Assembly (NCBI GenBank): GCA_902776545.1
Contig: CACYQO010000016.1
Location: 1-49,730 of the forward strand
Direction of reading: 5' to 3'
DNA from: an uncultured Prevotellaceae bacterium
GTDB lineage: Bacteria; Bacteroidota; Bacteroidia; Bacteroidales; Bacteroidaceae
DNA: 49,730 bases
In this document: positions 37,310 to 44,900 of the stretch, piece after piece
Layout of the letters: every line of letters starts with the position of its first letter
Position numbering within the stretch: the stretch's first letter is position 1
Program-made: the position numbers and the translations under genes
The notes under the pieces: generated by a model
What the model saw: only the letters and a program-made list of their open reading frames with translations
Told to the model about the DNA's origin: nothing
Database searches by the model: none

Positions 37310-39574
37310 TTATCTAATAAATAGAAGTTCTCTGTATTTTGGTAATGACCAGAGGCCGTCTTCGACGATCATCTCGAGGTGGTCGATCTCGTTGCGGATG
37401 GCATCCATCTTCGGACAGACGGTGTCGTGATAGGCGATGGCGCGCTCGTGGATGTCGGCGATGCGGTTCGCCACGCGGCGGGCCTCGGTGAGCTCCTCGA
37501 CGAGCTGTTCGATGCGCTCGGTGCGCTCGGCAATCTCCTGGATGAGCTTCAGGTTGCGGCGCGAGAGACGCTGGGCTTCCTCGGCGGGGAAGACATCCTT
37601 CATGCCCTGTACGTTCTTGATGAGCTGCGACTGATAGTGGGTCGAGACGGGAATCACGTGGTTCATCGAGAGGTCGCCCATCACGCGGGCCTCGATCTGA
37701 ACGGTCTTCACGTAGGTCTCCCATTTCACCTCGTTGCGGGCCATCAGTTCCTTGCGGTTCATCACCTTCGTGGTCTCGAACATGCGGATGGAGGCTTCGT
37801 CGAGATAGTGCTCGAAGATCTTCGGACAGGATTTCTCGACGTCGAGTCCGCGGCGCTCTGCCTCACGCACCCATTCCTCCGAGTAGCCGTTGCCGTCGAA
37901 GCGGATGGGCTTGCAAATCTTGATGTCTTCGCGCAGCACATCGACGATAGCGTGGAACTTCGCCGTGTGGCCGGTGCCTTCTGCGTATTCTGATTTCTCT
38001 GAGTATTCTGAGATTCTCTGATCGACGCGCTGCTTGAAGTCGATGAGGGCTTCGGCCATTGCGGAGTTGAGGGCGATCATCGCCGAGGCGCAGTTGGCTG
38101 AGGAGCCCGGAGCGCGGAACTCGAAGCGGTTGCCGGTGAAGGCGAAGGGCGACGTGCGGTTGCGGTCGGTATTGTCGATGATGAGGTCGGGGATCTGCGG
38201 GATGTCGATCTCCATTCCCTGCTTGCCCTTGAGGGCGAAGAGGTCGTCGCGGTCAGACTGCTCGATGTGGTCGAGGAGCTCGGTGAGCTGCTTGCCGAGG
38301 AACGAGCTGATGATGGCGGGAGGAGCCTCGTTGCCGCCCAGACGGTGGGCGTTGGTGGCCGACATAATCGAGGCCTTCAGGAGGCCGTTGTGACGATAGA
38401 CGCCCATCAATGTCTCGACGATGAAGGTGACGAAACGCAGCGTCTCGTTGGCGGTACGCTCGGGACTTGAGGCGTCGGCCTTTCCGGGAGCGTGGAGCAG
38501 GGTGTGTTCGTCGCCGGAGCGCTCGGCGGTGAGGCTCCAGTTGTTGTGCTTACCCGAACCGTTGATCCCGTCGAAGGGCTTCTCGTGGAGCAGTACGCGG
38601 AAGCCGTGATTGCGGGCGACACGCTTCATAAGTGACATCAGCAGCATGTTGTGATCGACGGCGAGGTTGCACTCCTCGAAGATGGGCGCGAGCTCGAACT
38701 GGTTCGGGGCTACCTCGTTGTGGCGCGTCTTGCAGGGAATGGCGAGTTCGAGGGCCTGGATCTCGAGGTCTTTCATAAAGGCCTGCACGCGGTCGGGGAT
38801 GGTGCCGAAGTAGTGGTCGTCCATCTGCTGGTTCTTCGCACTCTCGTGACCCATCAGCGTGCGACCCGTCATCAACAGGTCGGGACGGGCGGAGTAGAGG
38901 CCTTCGTCAACGAGGAAGTATTCCTGTTCCCAGCCGAGATTCACCTGCACCTTGTGTACATCGTCGTAGAAGAAGCCGCAGACGTCTTTGGCGGCCTTCG
39001 TGACAGCGTGGAGCGAACGGAGCAGCGGGGCTTTGTAGTCGAGTGCCTCACCGGTGTAGGCGATGAAGATTGTGGGGATACAGAGGGTGTCGTCGATGAT
39101 GAACACGGGCGACGTGGGATCCCAGGCGCTGTAGCCTCGGGCCTCGAAGGTGTTTCTTATTCCGCCGTTGGGGAACGAGGAGGCGTCGGGTTCCTGCTGC
39201 ACGAGCAGCTTGCCGCTGAAGGTCTCGATCATACCGCCCTTGCCGTCGTGTTCGACGAAGGCGTCGTGCTTCTCGGCGGTACCCTCGGTGAGGGGCTGGA
39301 ACCAGTGGGTGTAGTGGGTGACGCCCATCTCCTGGGCCCACTGCTTCATCCCTTTGGCGACGGCGTCGGCGATGGAGCGGTCGAGACGGGCACCGTTGTC
39401 GATGACGTCGATGAGGTTGTTATACACGTCGGAGGGCAGGTACTTGTACATCTTCTCACGGTTGAACACGTACTTGCCGAAGTATTCGGAGGGTCGCTCG
39501 GAAGGGGCTTTCACTTCCACTGCCTTCTTCTTGAAGGCCTCCTCTACGACTTGGAATCTTAATTGGTTAGACAT
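37310..39574 (-). CDS. glnN: Type III glutamine synthetase
   Basis: 754 residues, slightly more than usual for GSIII. The family motifs are present: GWEQEYFLVDEGLYSARPDL, HNEVAPNQFELAPIFEECN, NGSGKHNNWSL, NRTSPFAFTGNRFEFRAPGS. It makes glutamine from glutamate and ammonia with ATP. Residues about 518-532 (ISEYSEKSEYAEG) come from a 9-base tandem tract in the helical region. It follows aguB by 27 bases on the same strand, which links it to agmatine degradation and ammonia release. Confidence 0.97.
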   Translation of the reverse strand: MSNQLRFQVVEEAFKKKAVEVKAPSERPSEYFGKYVFNREKMYKYLPSDVYNNLIDVIDNGARLDRSIADAVAKGMKQWAQEMGVTHYTHWFQPLTEGTAEKHDAFVEHDGKGGMIETFSGKLLVQQEPDASSFPNGGIRNTFEARGYSAWDPTSPVFIIDDTLCIPTIFIAYTGEALDYKAPLLRSLHAVTKAAKDVCGFFYDDVHKVQVNLGWEQEYFLVDEGLYSARPDLLMTGRTLMGHESAKNQQMDDHYFGTIPDRVQAFMKDLEIQALELAIPCKTRHNEVAPNQFELAPIFEECNLAVDHNMLLMSLMKRVARNHGFRVLLHEKPFDGINGSGKHNNWSLTAERSGDEHTLLHAPGKADASSPERTANETLRFVTFIVETLMGVYRHNGLLKASIMSATNAHRLGGNEAPPAIISSFLGKQLTELLDHIEQSDRDDLFALKGKQGMEIDIPQIPDLIIDNTDRNRTSPFAFTGNRFEFRAPGSSANCASAMIALNSAMAEALIDFKQRVDQRISEYSEKSEYAEGTGHTAKFHAIVDVLREDIKICKPIRFDGNGYSEEWVREAERRGLDVEKSCPKIFEHYLDEASIRMFETTKVMNRKELMARNEVKWETYVKTVQIEARVMGDLSMNHVIPVSTHYQSQLIKNVQGMKDVFPAEEAQRLSRRNLKLIQEIAERTERIEQLVEELTEARRVANRIADIHERAIAYHDTVCPKMDAIRNEIDHLEMIVEDGLWSLPKYRELLFIR
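37979..38021 (-). repeat. CTCAGAATA nine-base tract inside glnN
   Basis: Four degenerate 9-base units (CTCAGAATA, CTCAGAGAA, ATCAGAATA, CGCAGAAGG). The unit is three codons, so copy changes keep the frame. It encodes a repeated S-E-Y/S-E-K peptide. Confidence 0.85.
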
Positions 39575-39601
39575 TTTATGATGGTTGTTTGAAGTTTGCG
39601 T

Positions 39602-40540
39602 TTAATCAATGAAGCGGCGGAGGATGTCGTTGTAGGCATCGATGCGCCGGTCTCGGAAGAAAGGCCACCAGCGGCGCACCTGTTCGGAGTGGTCGAGGTC
39701 GAGTTCGACGATGATGCTCTCCTCCTCGTCAGTGGATGCCTCGTAGAGGATCTCACCCTGCGGGCCTGCGACGAACGAAGTTCCCCAGAACAAAATCCCC
39801 TCCATCTTTTCCCTACTGGGGGAGGTTTCCTCTGCGGCAGAATCCCCCCTCCAGTTGGAGGGGGTTAGGGGGAGGCTTTCTCTGCCCACACGGTTGACGG
39901 TGATGACGGGGAGACCGTTGGCGACAGCGTGTCCGCGCTGGACGGTCTGCCAGGCGATACGCTGGCGTTGCTGCTCCTCGGGAGTGTCCTCAGGAGCGTA
40001 ACCGATGGCGGTGGGATAGATGAGCAGTTCGGCTCCCTGCAGGGCCATCAGACGGGCGGCTTCTGGGTACCACTGATCCCAGCACACGAGCACGCCCAGA
40101 CGGCCGACGGAGGTCTGGATGGGATGGAACCCGAGGTCGCCCGGTGTGAAGTAGAACTTCTCGTAGTAGGCGGGATCGTCGGGAATGTGCATCTTGCGGT
40201 AGGTTCCGGCGATGGAACCGTCGCGCTCGAGTACGACGGCGGTGTTGTGGTACACGCCTGGTGCGCGCTTTTCGAAGAGCGAGGTGACGATGACGACACC
40301 GAACTGACGGGCGAGGTCGCCGAAGAACTTCGTTGAGGGTCCGGGGATGGGTTCGGCGAGGTCGAAGTTGTTCACGTCTTCCGTCTGGCAGAAGTAGAGT
40401 GAGTTGTGCAGCTCCTGGAGTACGATGAGTTGTGCGCCGCGCTTGGCGAGGTCGCTGATGCCCTCCGCCAGCCGCAGGATGTTGTCCTTCGTGTCGGCGG
40501 TGTTGTGCTGTTGCAGGAATCCGATCTTCAATTCTTTCAT
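39602..40540 (-). CDS. aguB: N-carbamoylputrescine amidase
   Basis: 312 residues, nitrilase superfamily: catalytic Glu in LIVLQELHN, Lys in YRKMHIPDD, Cys in VLVCWDQWYPEAAR. LFWGTSFVAGPQGEI is specific to AguB. It hydrolyses N-carbamoylputrescine to putrescine, CO2 and ammonia. Residues about 220-246 (between VNRVG and ILFWG, normally adjacent or nearly so) are translated from a GC-rich palindromic repeat. Confidence 0.95.
   Translation of the reverse strand: MKELKIGFLQQHNTADTKDNILRLAEGISDLAKRGAQLIVLQELHNSLYFCQTEDVNNFDLAEPIPGPSTKFFGDLARQFGVVIVTSLFEKRAPGVYHNTAVVLERDGSIAGTYRKMHIPDDPAYYEKFYFTPGDLGFHPIQTSVGRLGVLVCWDQWYPEAARLMALQGAELLIYPTAIGYAPEDTPEEQQRQRIAWQTVQRGHAVANGLPVITVNRVGRESLPLTPSNWRGDSAAEETSPSREKMEGILFWGTSFVAGPQGEILYEASTDEEESIIVELDLDHSEQVRRWWPFFRDRRIDAYNDILRRFID
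39805..39880 (+). repeat. GC-rich palindromic element inside aguB
   Basis: CCCCCTCCAGTTGGAGGGGG (39845-39864) followed by TTAGGGGGAGGCTTT, preceded by a direct-repeat-like GGGGGAGGTTTCCTCTGC. In frame it inserts about 25 residues into the enzyme. Confidence 0.8.
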
Positions 40541-40558
40541 TTTCTTTATTTTTGCAAC

Positions 40559-40580
40559 GGACTTCAGGACTTTAGGACTT
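40559..40580 (-). repeat. GGACTTTA octamer tract
   Basis: Three 8-base units (GGACTTCA, GGACTTTA, GGACTTTT on the plus strand) in the gap between aguA and aguB. Confidence 0.75.
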
Positions 40581-40618
40581 TTCTTTTATGCCTTGTTGTC
40601 CTTTTGCTGTTGTTTGTT

Positions 40619-41680
40619 TTATTTTTGTGGGAATTGCATGGTGCAGCAATGCAGGCTGCCGTGTTGTTTGATAATGCTTCTACAGTCGATGTCGACGATC
40701 TCTCTGTCGGGGAAGGCCTCACCAATGATTCTCAGCGCTTCTGCGTCGAGGTCGGGCTGAGCGTAGGTGGGACAGAGTACGGCACCGTTGATGACGAGGA
40801 AGTTGGCGTAAGTGGCCGGCAGACGGTCATCGCCGTCGTAGATGGGGCGGGGCATCGGGAGTTTCTTCAGGCGGTAGGGCCTTCCGTCGATGGTGCGGAA
40901 GGTCTTCAGCTGTTCCTCCATCAGCCGCAGCTCGGCGTATTGTTCGTCCTCTGGGTTGTCGCAGCCCATATATAATAAGGTATCGTCGGGACAGATGCGC
41001 ACGAGTGTGTCGATGTGTCCGTCGGTATCGTCGCCCGTCAGGTTTCCGTGATCGATCCAGAGGATGCGCTCGGCGTGAAGTTCGCGTTTCAGGCGTTCTT
41101 CGATCTGTGCCTTTGTGAGGGGCTGGTTGCGATGCGGGGCCAGCAGACAGCCTGTGGTAGTGAACACCGTCCCGCGTCCGTCGCTCTCGATGGAACCGCC
41201 TTCGAGCACGAAGTCGAGACAGTCTACGTATTCCCCTGATTGCCCCCCTGCCCGAGGGGGGCTGTCCGAAGGACTGAGGGGTGGGAGTCCCTCGTCGTAA
41301 AGTCGGCGGTTGATGGCGTTGTCGAGTTCTGCAGGGAACTTCTCGCCCCAGCCGTTGAAACAGAAGTCGAGCAGGCGGTGATGCCCCTCGTCGTCGGTGA
41401 GGGTGATGAATCCGTGATCGCGGGCCCAAGTATCGTTCGAAGTGAAAAGTGAAGAGTGAAAAGTGAAAAGTGAAGAGTTCGGCTCTTCGGGTGCCACTAT
41501 AAGCAATTCTTCGCGTTTGGCGATTTCACGGGCGATTTCGTGATAGGTGGCGGTGATCTCATCGAGCATCGGGGCCCAGTCGGTTTGGGCGTGCGGCCAA
41601 GTCAGCTGTACGCCCCACTGCGGTTCCCATTCTGCGGGTAATCGCCACCTCCGTGTGTCTGTTTTCGGCTCCAAAATCAA
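40619..41680 (-). CDS. aguA: Agmatine deiminase
   Basis: About 353 residues. RRWRLPAEWEPQWGVQLTWP, NDTWARDHGFIT, CLDFVLEGGSIESDGRGTV and GDDTDGHIDTLVRI with catalytic Asp and His, and a C-terminal Cys in LHCCTMQFP, identify the family. It converts agmatine to N-carbamoylputrescine and ammonia. No ATG exists near the conserved start; the upstream TTG at 41701 overlaps the promoter, so I place the start at TTG 41680 (41674 is possible). Two repeat-derived insertions interrupt it: SSLFTFHSSLFTS (about 68-80) and a Pro/Ser stretch (about 130-146). Confidence 0.93.
   Translation of the reverse strand: MILEPKTDTRRWRLPAEWEPQWGVQLTWPHAQTDWAPMLDEITATYHEIAREIAKREELLIVAPEEPNSSLFTFHSSLFTSNDTWARDHGFITLTDDEGHHRLLDFCFNGWGEKFPAELDNAINRRLYDEGLPPLSPSDSPPRAGGQSGEYVDCLDFVLEGGSIESDGRGTVFTTTGCLLAPHRNQPLTKAQIEERLKRELHAERILWIDHGNLTGDDTDGHIDTLVRICPDDTLLYMGCDNPEDEQYAELRLMEEQLKTFRTIDGRPYRLKKLPMPRPIYDGDDRLPATYANFLVINGAVLCPTYAQPDLDAEALRIIGEAFPDREIVDIDCRSIIKQHGSLHCCTMQFPQK
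41242..41290 (+). repeat. GC-rich palindromic element inside aguA
   Basis: GCCCCCC-TGCCCGA-GGGGGGC (41242-41262), then TGTCCGAAGGACTGAGGGG and GGGAGTCC. Two smaller hairpins (GTCC/GGAC, GGACT/AGTCC) follow the main one. It is read in frame. Confidence 0.8.
41438..41476 (+). repeat. GTGAAAA/GTGAAGA tract inside aguA
   Basis: Five 7-base units of the family found at 33981-34064, here translated on the opposite strand as SSLFTFHSSLFTS just before the catalytic NDTWARDHG motif. Confidence 0.9.
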
Positions 41681-41690
41681 AAATTTGCTG

Positions 41691-41750
41691 CAAAGGTACA
41701 AAATAATTCATAATTCATAATTCATAATTCATAATAATTTCGTAATTTTG
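41691..41750. promoter_or_regulatory. Divergent promoters of aguA and fetA with AATTCAT tract
   Basis: Minus-strand TACCTTTG (41691-41698) serves aguA, plus-strand TAATTTTG (41743-41750) serves the transporter. The 44 bases between them are mostly four AATTCAT heptamers (41703-41735), so tract length sets the distance between the two promoters. Confidence 0.75.
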
Positions 41751-41765
41751 CCAAAAATATCAAGG

Positions 41766-42359
41766 ATGTTAGAGTTTAAGGATGCCACCATCAAGGTAGG
41801 CGAGTGGATTCTGCCGATGCGTCTCTCGTTCATTGCCAGAGACGGCGAGGTGACGTGTGTGACGGGACTGGAGGGTTCCGGGAAGACCACGCTGATCCGT
41901 ACGCTGATGGGCTTTCTGCCTGTGAATGAGGGATTTGTGAGTGTCGACGGTGAACTGCTCACCATCCATTCTTCCCACGCCTTCCGTCAGATGATGGCCT
42001 ATCTGCCCCAACAGATCCAGTTGCTGGCTCATCAGTTGAGGATGCCGGAACCAGAAGAGCCTGAGGCGGAGGAGTTTGCAGTGTGGAATGATCAGATGTC
42101 TGCGGCCAATACGGAGTCGACGCCTGAGCCTCTGAACGCCGAAGAGATCGTGATGCTGGCAGAACAGACGTTGAAGGAGGCTGCCAACAAGCCGATCGTG
42201 ATTGCCGACGAGCCGACGGCCTTTCTCACGCCGGAGCTGACGATGCGGATGATGGAACTCCTCCGGAAGCAGGCCGAGGCTGGTAAGACGGTACTCGTCA
42301 CCACCCGTAAGCCTCAGGTGGCTGGCTATGCAGACCAGGTAATACGATTGGGAAATTAA
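41766..42359 (+). CDS. ABC transporter ATP-binding protein, FetA-like, degenerate
   Basis: 197 residues. Walker A GLEGSGKTTLIRT, Q-loop AYLPQQ and Walker B IVIADEPTAFLT are present. The ABC signature LSGGQ is absent: the stretch before Walker B reads PLNAEEIVMLAEQTL, and an acidic linker (EPEEPEAEEFAVWND) replaces part of the helical domain. The switch His is also not obvious (VTTRKPQ). It pairs with the FetB-like permease downstream. The start codon is about 15 bases after the -7 element. Confidence 0.8.
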   Translation: MLEFKDATIKVGEWILPMRLSFIARDGEVTCVTGLEGSGKTTLIRTLMGFLPVNEGFVSVDGELLTIHSSHAFRQMMAYLPQQIQLLAHQLRMPEPEEPEAEEFAVWNDQMSAANTESTPEPLNAEEIVMLAEQTLKEAANKPIVIADEPTAFLTPELTMRMMELLRKQAEAGKTVLVTTRKPQVAGYADQVIRLGN

Positions 42360-42400
42360 AAGATTATAAAATTAAAGAATTAAAGAACTCAAAAATTATA
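42353..42400 (+). repeat. ATTAAAGA octamer tract
   Basis: AT-rich units of about 8 bases (ATTAAAAG, ATTATAAA, ATTAAAGA) fill the gap between the two transporter genes and include the stop of the first. Confidence 0.75.
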
Positions 42401-42401
42401 G

Positions 42402-43163
42402 ATGGATAAGGGACTGATATTACATACGATTCTCGGGCTGCTCCTGCTGTTGATTCCCGCAGGTGCGCTTTATTGGCTGGAACGCCAGAAAATCCCCAGA
42501 CTGTGCTTTATCGTCGGACGGATGATCGTGCAGCTGCTGGTGTTCTGTCTGATGGTATGGGGACTGTTTAAGTTTGATCGTCCTTGGTTGTCGTTAGCGT
42601 GGCTCGTTGTGCTGGCCTTGGGAATGTCGTGGTTGGTGCTGAAGCGCTGCGATGTGAAGAGTAAGGCGCTGATGCCTGCTGTGGCTGTTGGACTGTTTGT
42701 GGGCGTCTTTGTCGTGGGTATATGGCTGCTGGTGCTCGTGTTGCCAGGAAGGGCGCTCGATGCGAGATGGTTCGTGCCCGTGATGGCGCTGTTGATGGGA
42801 CATACGACGTCGATGCTCATCCGAGGACTGAGTACTTATCTGACAGCCTTGAAGGCCGACGAACAGCAGTATGAGTTCCTGCGTGGTAACGGTATCCTCC
42901 ATCTGAAGGCCCTCCAGCCGTTTATGCGTCGAGCCCTGCTGGCCGTCATCCAACCTACAATCGCGAATCTGAAGGTGCTTGCCCTCACGTCGATGCCGCT
43001 GTTGCTGGGCGGTCTGCTGCTGGGTGGTCTCTCGCCCCTTCACGCCTTTTTCCTGATGCTCTCGATGGTCTGCGGTTGCGTCGCTGCCTCCGTCCTCTCG
43101 CTGGGCATTACAATATTGCTTGCCGACAAGTCGCTCTTTGACAAGTTCGGCAAACAAAACTAA
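42402..43163 (+). CDS. FetB-like (UPF0014) ABC transporter permease
   Basis: 253 residues with about seven hydrophobic segments. The UPF0014 signature is visible: PVMALLMGHTTSMLIRGLST, AVIQPTIANLKVLALTSMP and LLLGGLLLGGLSPLHAFFLM. E. coli FetAB exports iron. The gene lies directly after the FetA-like ATPase. The closest reading is a metal exporter, subject to the ATPase being functional. Confidence 0.88.
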   Translation: MDKGLILHTILGLLLLLIPAGALYWLERQKIPRLCFIVGRMIVQLLVFCLMVWGLFKFDRPWLSLAWLVVLALGMSWLVLKRCDVKSKALMPAVAVGLFVGVFVVGIWLLVLVLPGRALDARWFVPVMALLMGHTTSMLIRGLSTYLTALKADEQQYEFLRGNGILHLKALQPFMRRALLAVIQPTIANLKVLALTSMPLLLGGLLLGGLSPLHAFFLMLSMVCGCVAASVLSLGITILLADKSLFDKFGKQN

Positions 43164-43173
43164 GAAACTAAGA

Positions 43174-44109
43174 ATGAAAGCAATGAAGAATAATCTCTGG
43201 CTGGTGATGGCGCTGATGGCGACATTGCTGGCGTGTAAGGGAAAGACCTGGATGGAGACCGCCGAGTCGATGGATGCCCAGGACAGGCACGATTTCTATG
43301 CCTCGGGTAGTGCGGCCAGAACTGAATCATCGGAGGCTGCAGCTGGTCGCCAGAAGGCCAAAACCGTCGTGATGTATGAGATTCCGGCACCGCTGAAGGA
43401 TCGCCCTGAGCAGATCCTGAAGCGCAAGGGTTATACGGTGTCGTACAACAGCGAGACGAAGAATCCGAACTGGGTAGCGTGGCATCTGACGAAATCGCAC
43501 ACCAACGGCTCGTTCCAGCGCAGTCAGGAGGTTTTTGCGGAGGATACGGATGTGAAGGCCCCACGGGCTACAGATCGCGACTATTTTAACTCCCGCTACG
43601 ATAGGGGTCACATGTGTCCGGCAGGCGATAATAAGTGGGACAAACAGGCGATGATGGAGTCGTTTCTCTTCACGAATATCTGTCCGCAGAATCACGGACT
43701 GAACAAATATGAATGGAACCAGCTGGAGATTGCCTGTCGTGAATGGGCGAAGGTGTATGGGGCCGTCGATATCGTCTGCGGGCCCATCTATTCGTCTGGA
43801 GCTGAACGGTATAGAGTAGGCAAGGGCAGTCAGAGCAGTCAGAAGACCATCGGGCGGAATAAGGTGTGGGTGCCAGATGCGTTCTTCAAGGTGGTACTCT
43901 GCCGTCAGGGGGAACCCAAGGCTATCGGATTCATCTATCGCAACGAGGGTGTGAAGCAGCATGTGGATGAGGCTGTATGCTCCATCGATAAAGTCGAAGC
44001 GCTGACAGGCATCGATTTCTTTCCGTCACTCGACGACAAGATAGAGCGAATGGTGGAGGCTGAAGTCAGGTTGTCTGATTGGGATAATTCGTTAAAAACG
44101 CTTAATTAA
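43174..44109 (+). CDS. DNA/RNA non-specific endonuclease (NUC1 family), lipoprotein
   Basis: 311 residues from ATG 43174 (an ATG at 43183 is possible). The signal ends in MATLLACKG, a lipobox, so it is envelope-anchored. The beta-beta-alpha metal finger is complete: YDRGHMCPAGDNKW with the catalytic His, and NICPQNHGLNKYEWNQLE with the metal-binding Asn. It degrades DNA and RNA outside the cytoplasm, for nutrition or defence against free DNA. Confidence 0.93.
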   Translation: MKAMKNNLWLVMALMATLLACKGKTWMETAESMDAQDRHDFYASGSAARTESSEAAAGRQKAKTVVMYEIPAPLKDRPEQILKRKGYTVSYNSETKNPNWVAWHLTKSHTNGSFQRSQEVFAEDTDVKAPRATDRDYFNSRYDRGHMCPAGDNKWDKQAMMESFLFTNICPQNHGLNKYEWNQLEIACREWAKVYGAVDIVCGPIYSSGAERYRVGKGSQSSQKTIGRNKVWVPDAFFKVVLCRQGEPKAIGFIYRNEGVKQHVDEAVCSIDKVEALTGIDFFPSLDDKIERMVEAEVRLSDWDNSLKTLN

Positions 44110-44144
44110 TTCGTCTGACGAGCGTTGGTTTCGTCATTTCTTCG

Positions 44145-44152
44145 TAACTTTG
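44145..44152 (+). promoter_or_regulatory. -7 element of nif3, leaderless
   Basis: TAACTTTG ends five bases before the GTG start at 44157, so the transcript would begin at the start codon. Confidence 0.6.
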
Positions 44153-44156
44153 CAGC

Positions 44157-44853
44157 GTGAAAATTAAAGAAGTGCTGAGCGCCCTTGAACGTTTCGCGCC
44201 TCTGCCCCTTCAGGAGAGCTGGGATAATGCTGGCCTGCTGCAACCTGGTTGTCAGCCATCATCCGTTGCTGTTCAGGGGATTGAAGACCATCAGCGACCT
44301 GACAGACGTGCAGCGGACGGTGATGAAGGCTGTCCAGAAGGGTATCTGCGTCATCTCGATGCATACCAATATGGACAATGCGAAGGGGGGCGTAAACTAT
44401 AAGATGGCCGAGAAACTGGGACTGCGTGATGTGCAGTTCTTAGCGCCGAAAACGGTCAACGGTGTGGAGTCGGGTAGTGGTGTTATTGGGGGACTCCCTG
44501 AGGCACAGGCTGCTGACGACTTTGTGCTGGTGGTGAAGAAGGCCTTCGGTGTGGAATGTGCGATGTGCAACGAGTTGCTGCGGAGGCCTGTGAGAAAGGT
44601 GGCGCTCTGTGGCGGAGCTGGGGACTTCCTGCTCGACGATGCCCTGAAAGCCGGAGCCGATGCATTCATTACCGGTGAGATGCACTATCATCAGTATTTC
44701 GGCTATGAGCAGCAGATTCAGATCTGTGTCATCGGTCACTATCAGAGTGAGCAGTACACGGCGGAGATCTTCCGCGATATCATCGAAAAAGAATGTCCTG
44801 GAGTGAAAACTATCATCGCCGAAACCTGCACCAATCCAATCCTCTATTTATAA
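44157..44853 (+). pseudogene. NIF3-like protein gene with internal deletion and frameshift
   Basis: The first 28 codons (MKIKEVLSALERFAP to SWDNAGL) and the later frame from CNLVVSHHPLLFRGLK to the end both belong to the dinuclear-metal NIF3 (YbgI/YqfO) family, but in different frames. About 30 residues normally lying between them are missing, near 44226-44238. Metal ligands in the C-terminal half remain (HTNMDN, GEMHYHQYF, GHYQSEQYTAEIF). Either a recent deletion or a sequence error. Confidence 0.85.
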
Positions 44854-44880
44854 CGTGATAACGTAATAACGATATAACGA
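44851..44880 (+). repeat. TAACGTGA octamer tract
   Basis: TAACGTGA, TAACGTAA, TAACGATA, TAACGA: four units. The first TAA is the stop codon of nif3. Confidence 0.9.
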
Positions 44881-44900
44881 AATTTGAAAAGTAAAGAATT

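Noticed and set aside
38651-39562. 303-residue plus-strand frame opposite glnN
   Set aside because: It is the antisense shadow of a highly conserved glutamine synthetase; the protein shows no domain.
41681-41701. TTG start at 41701 for agmatine deiminase
   Set aside because: This start lies inside the promoter element TACCTTTG.
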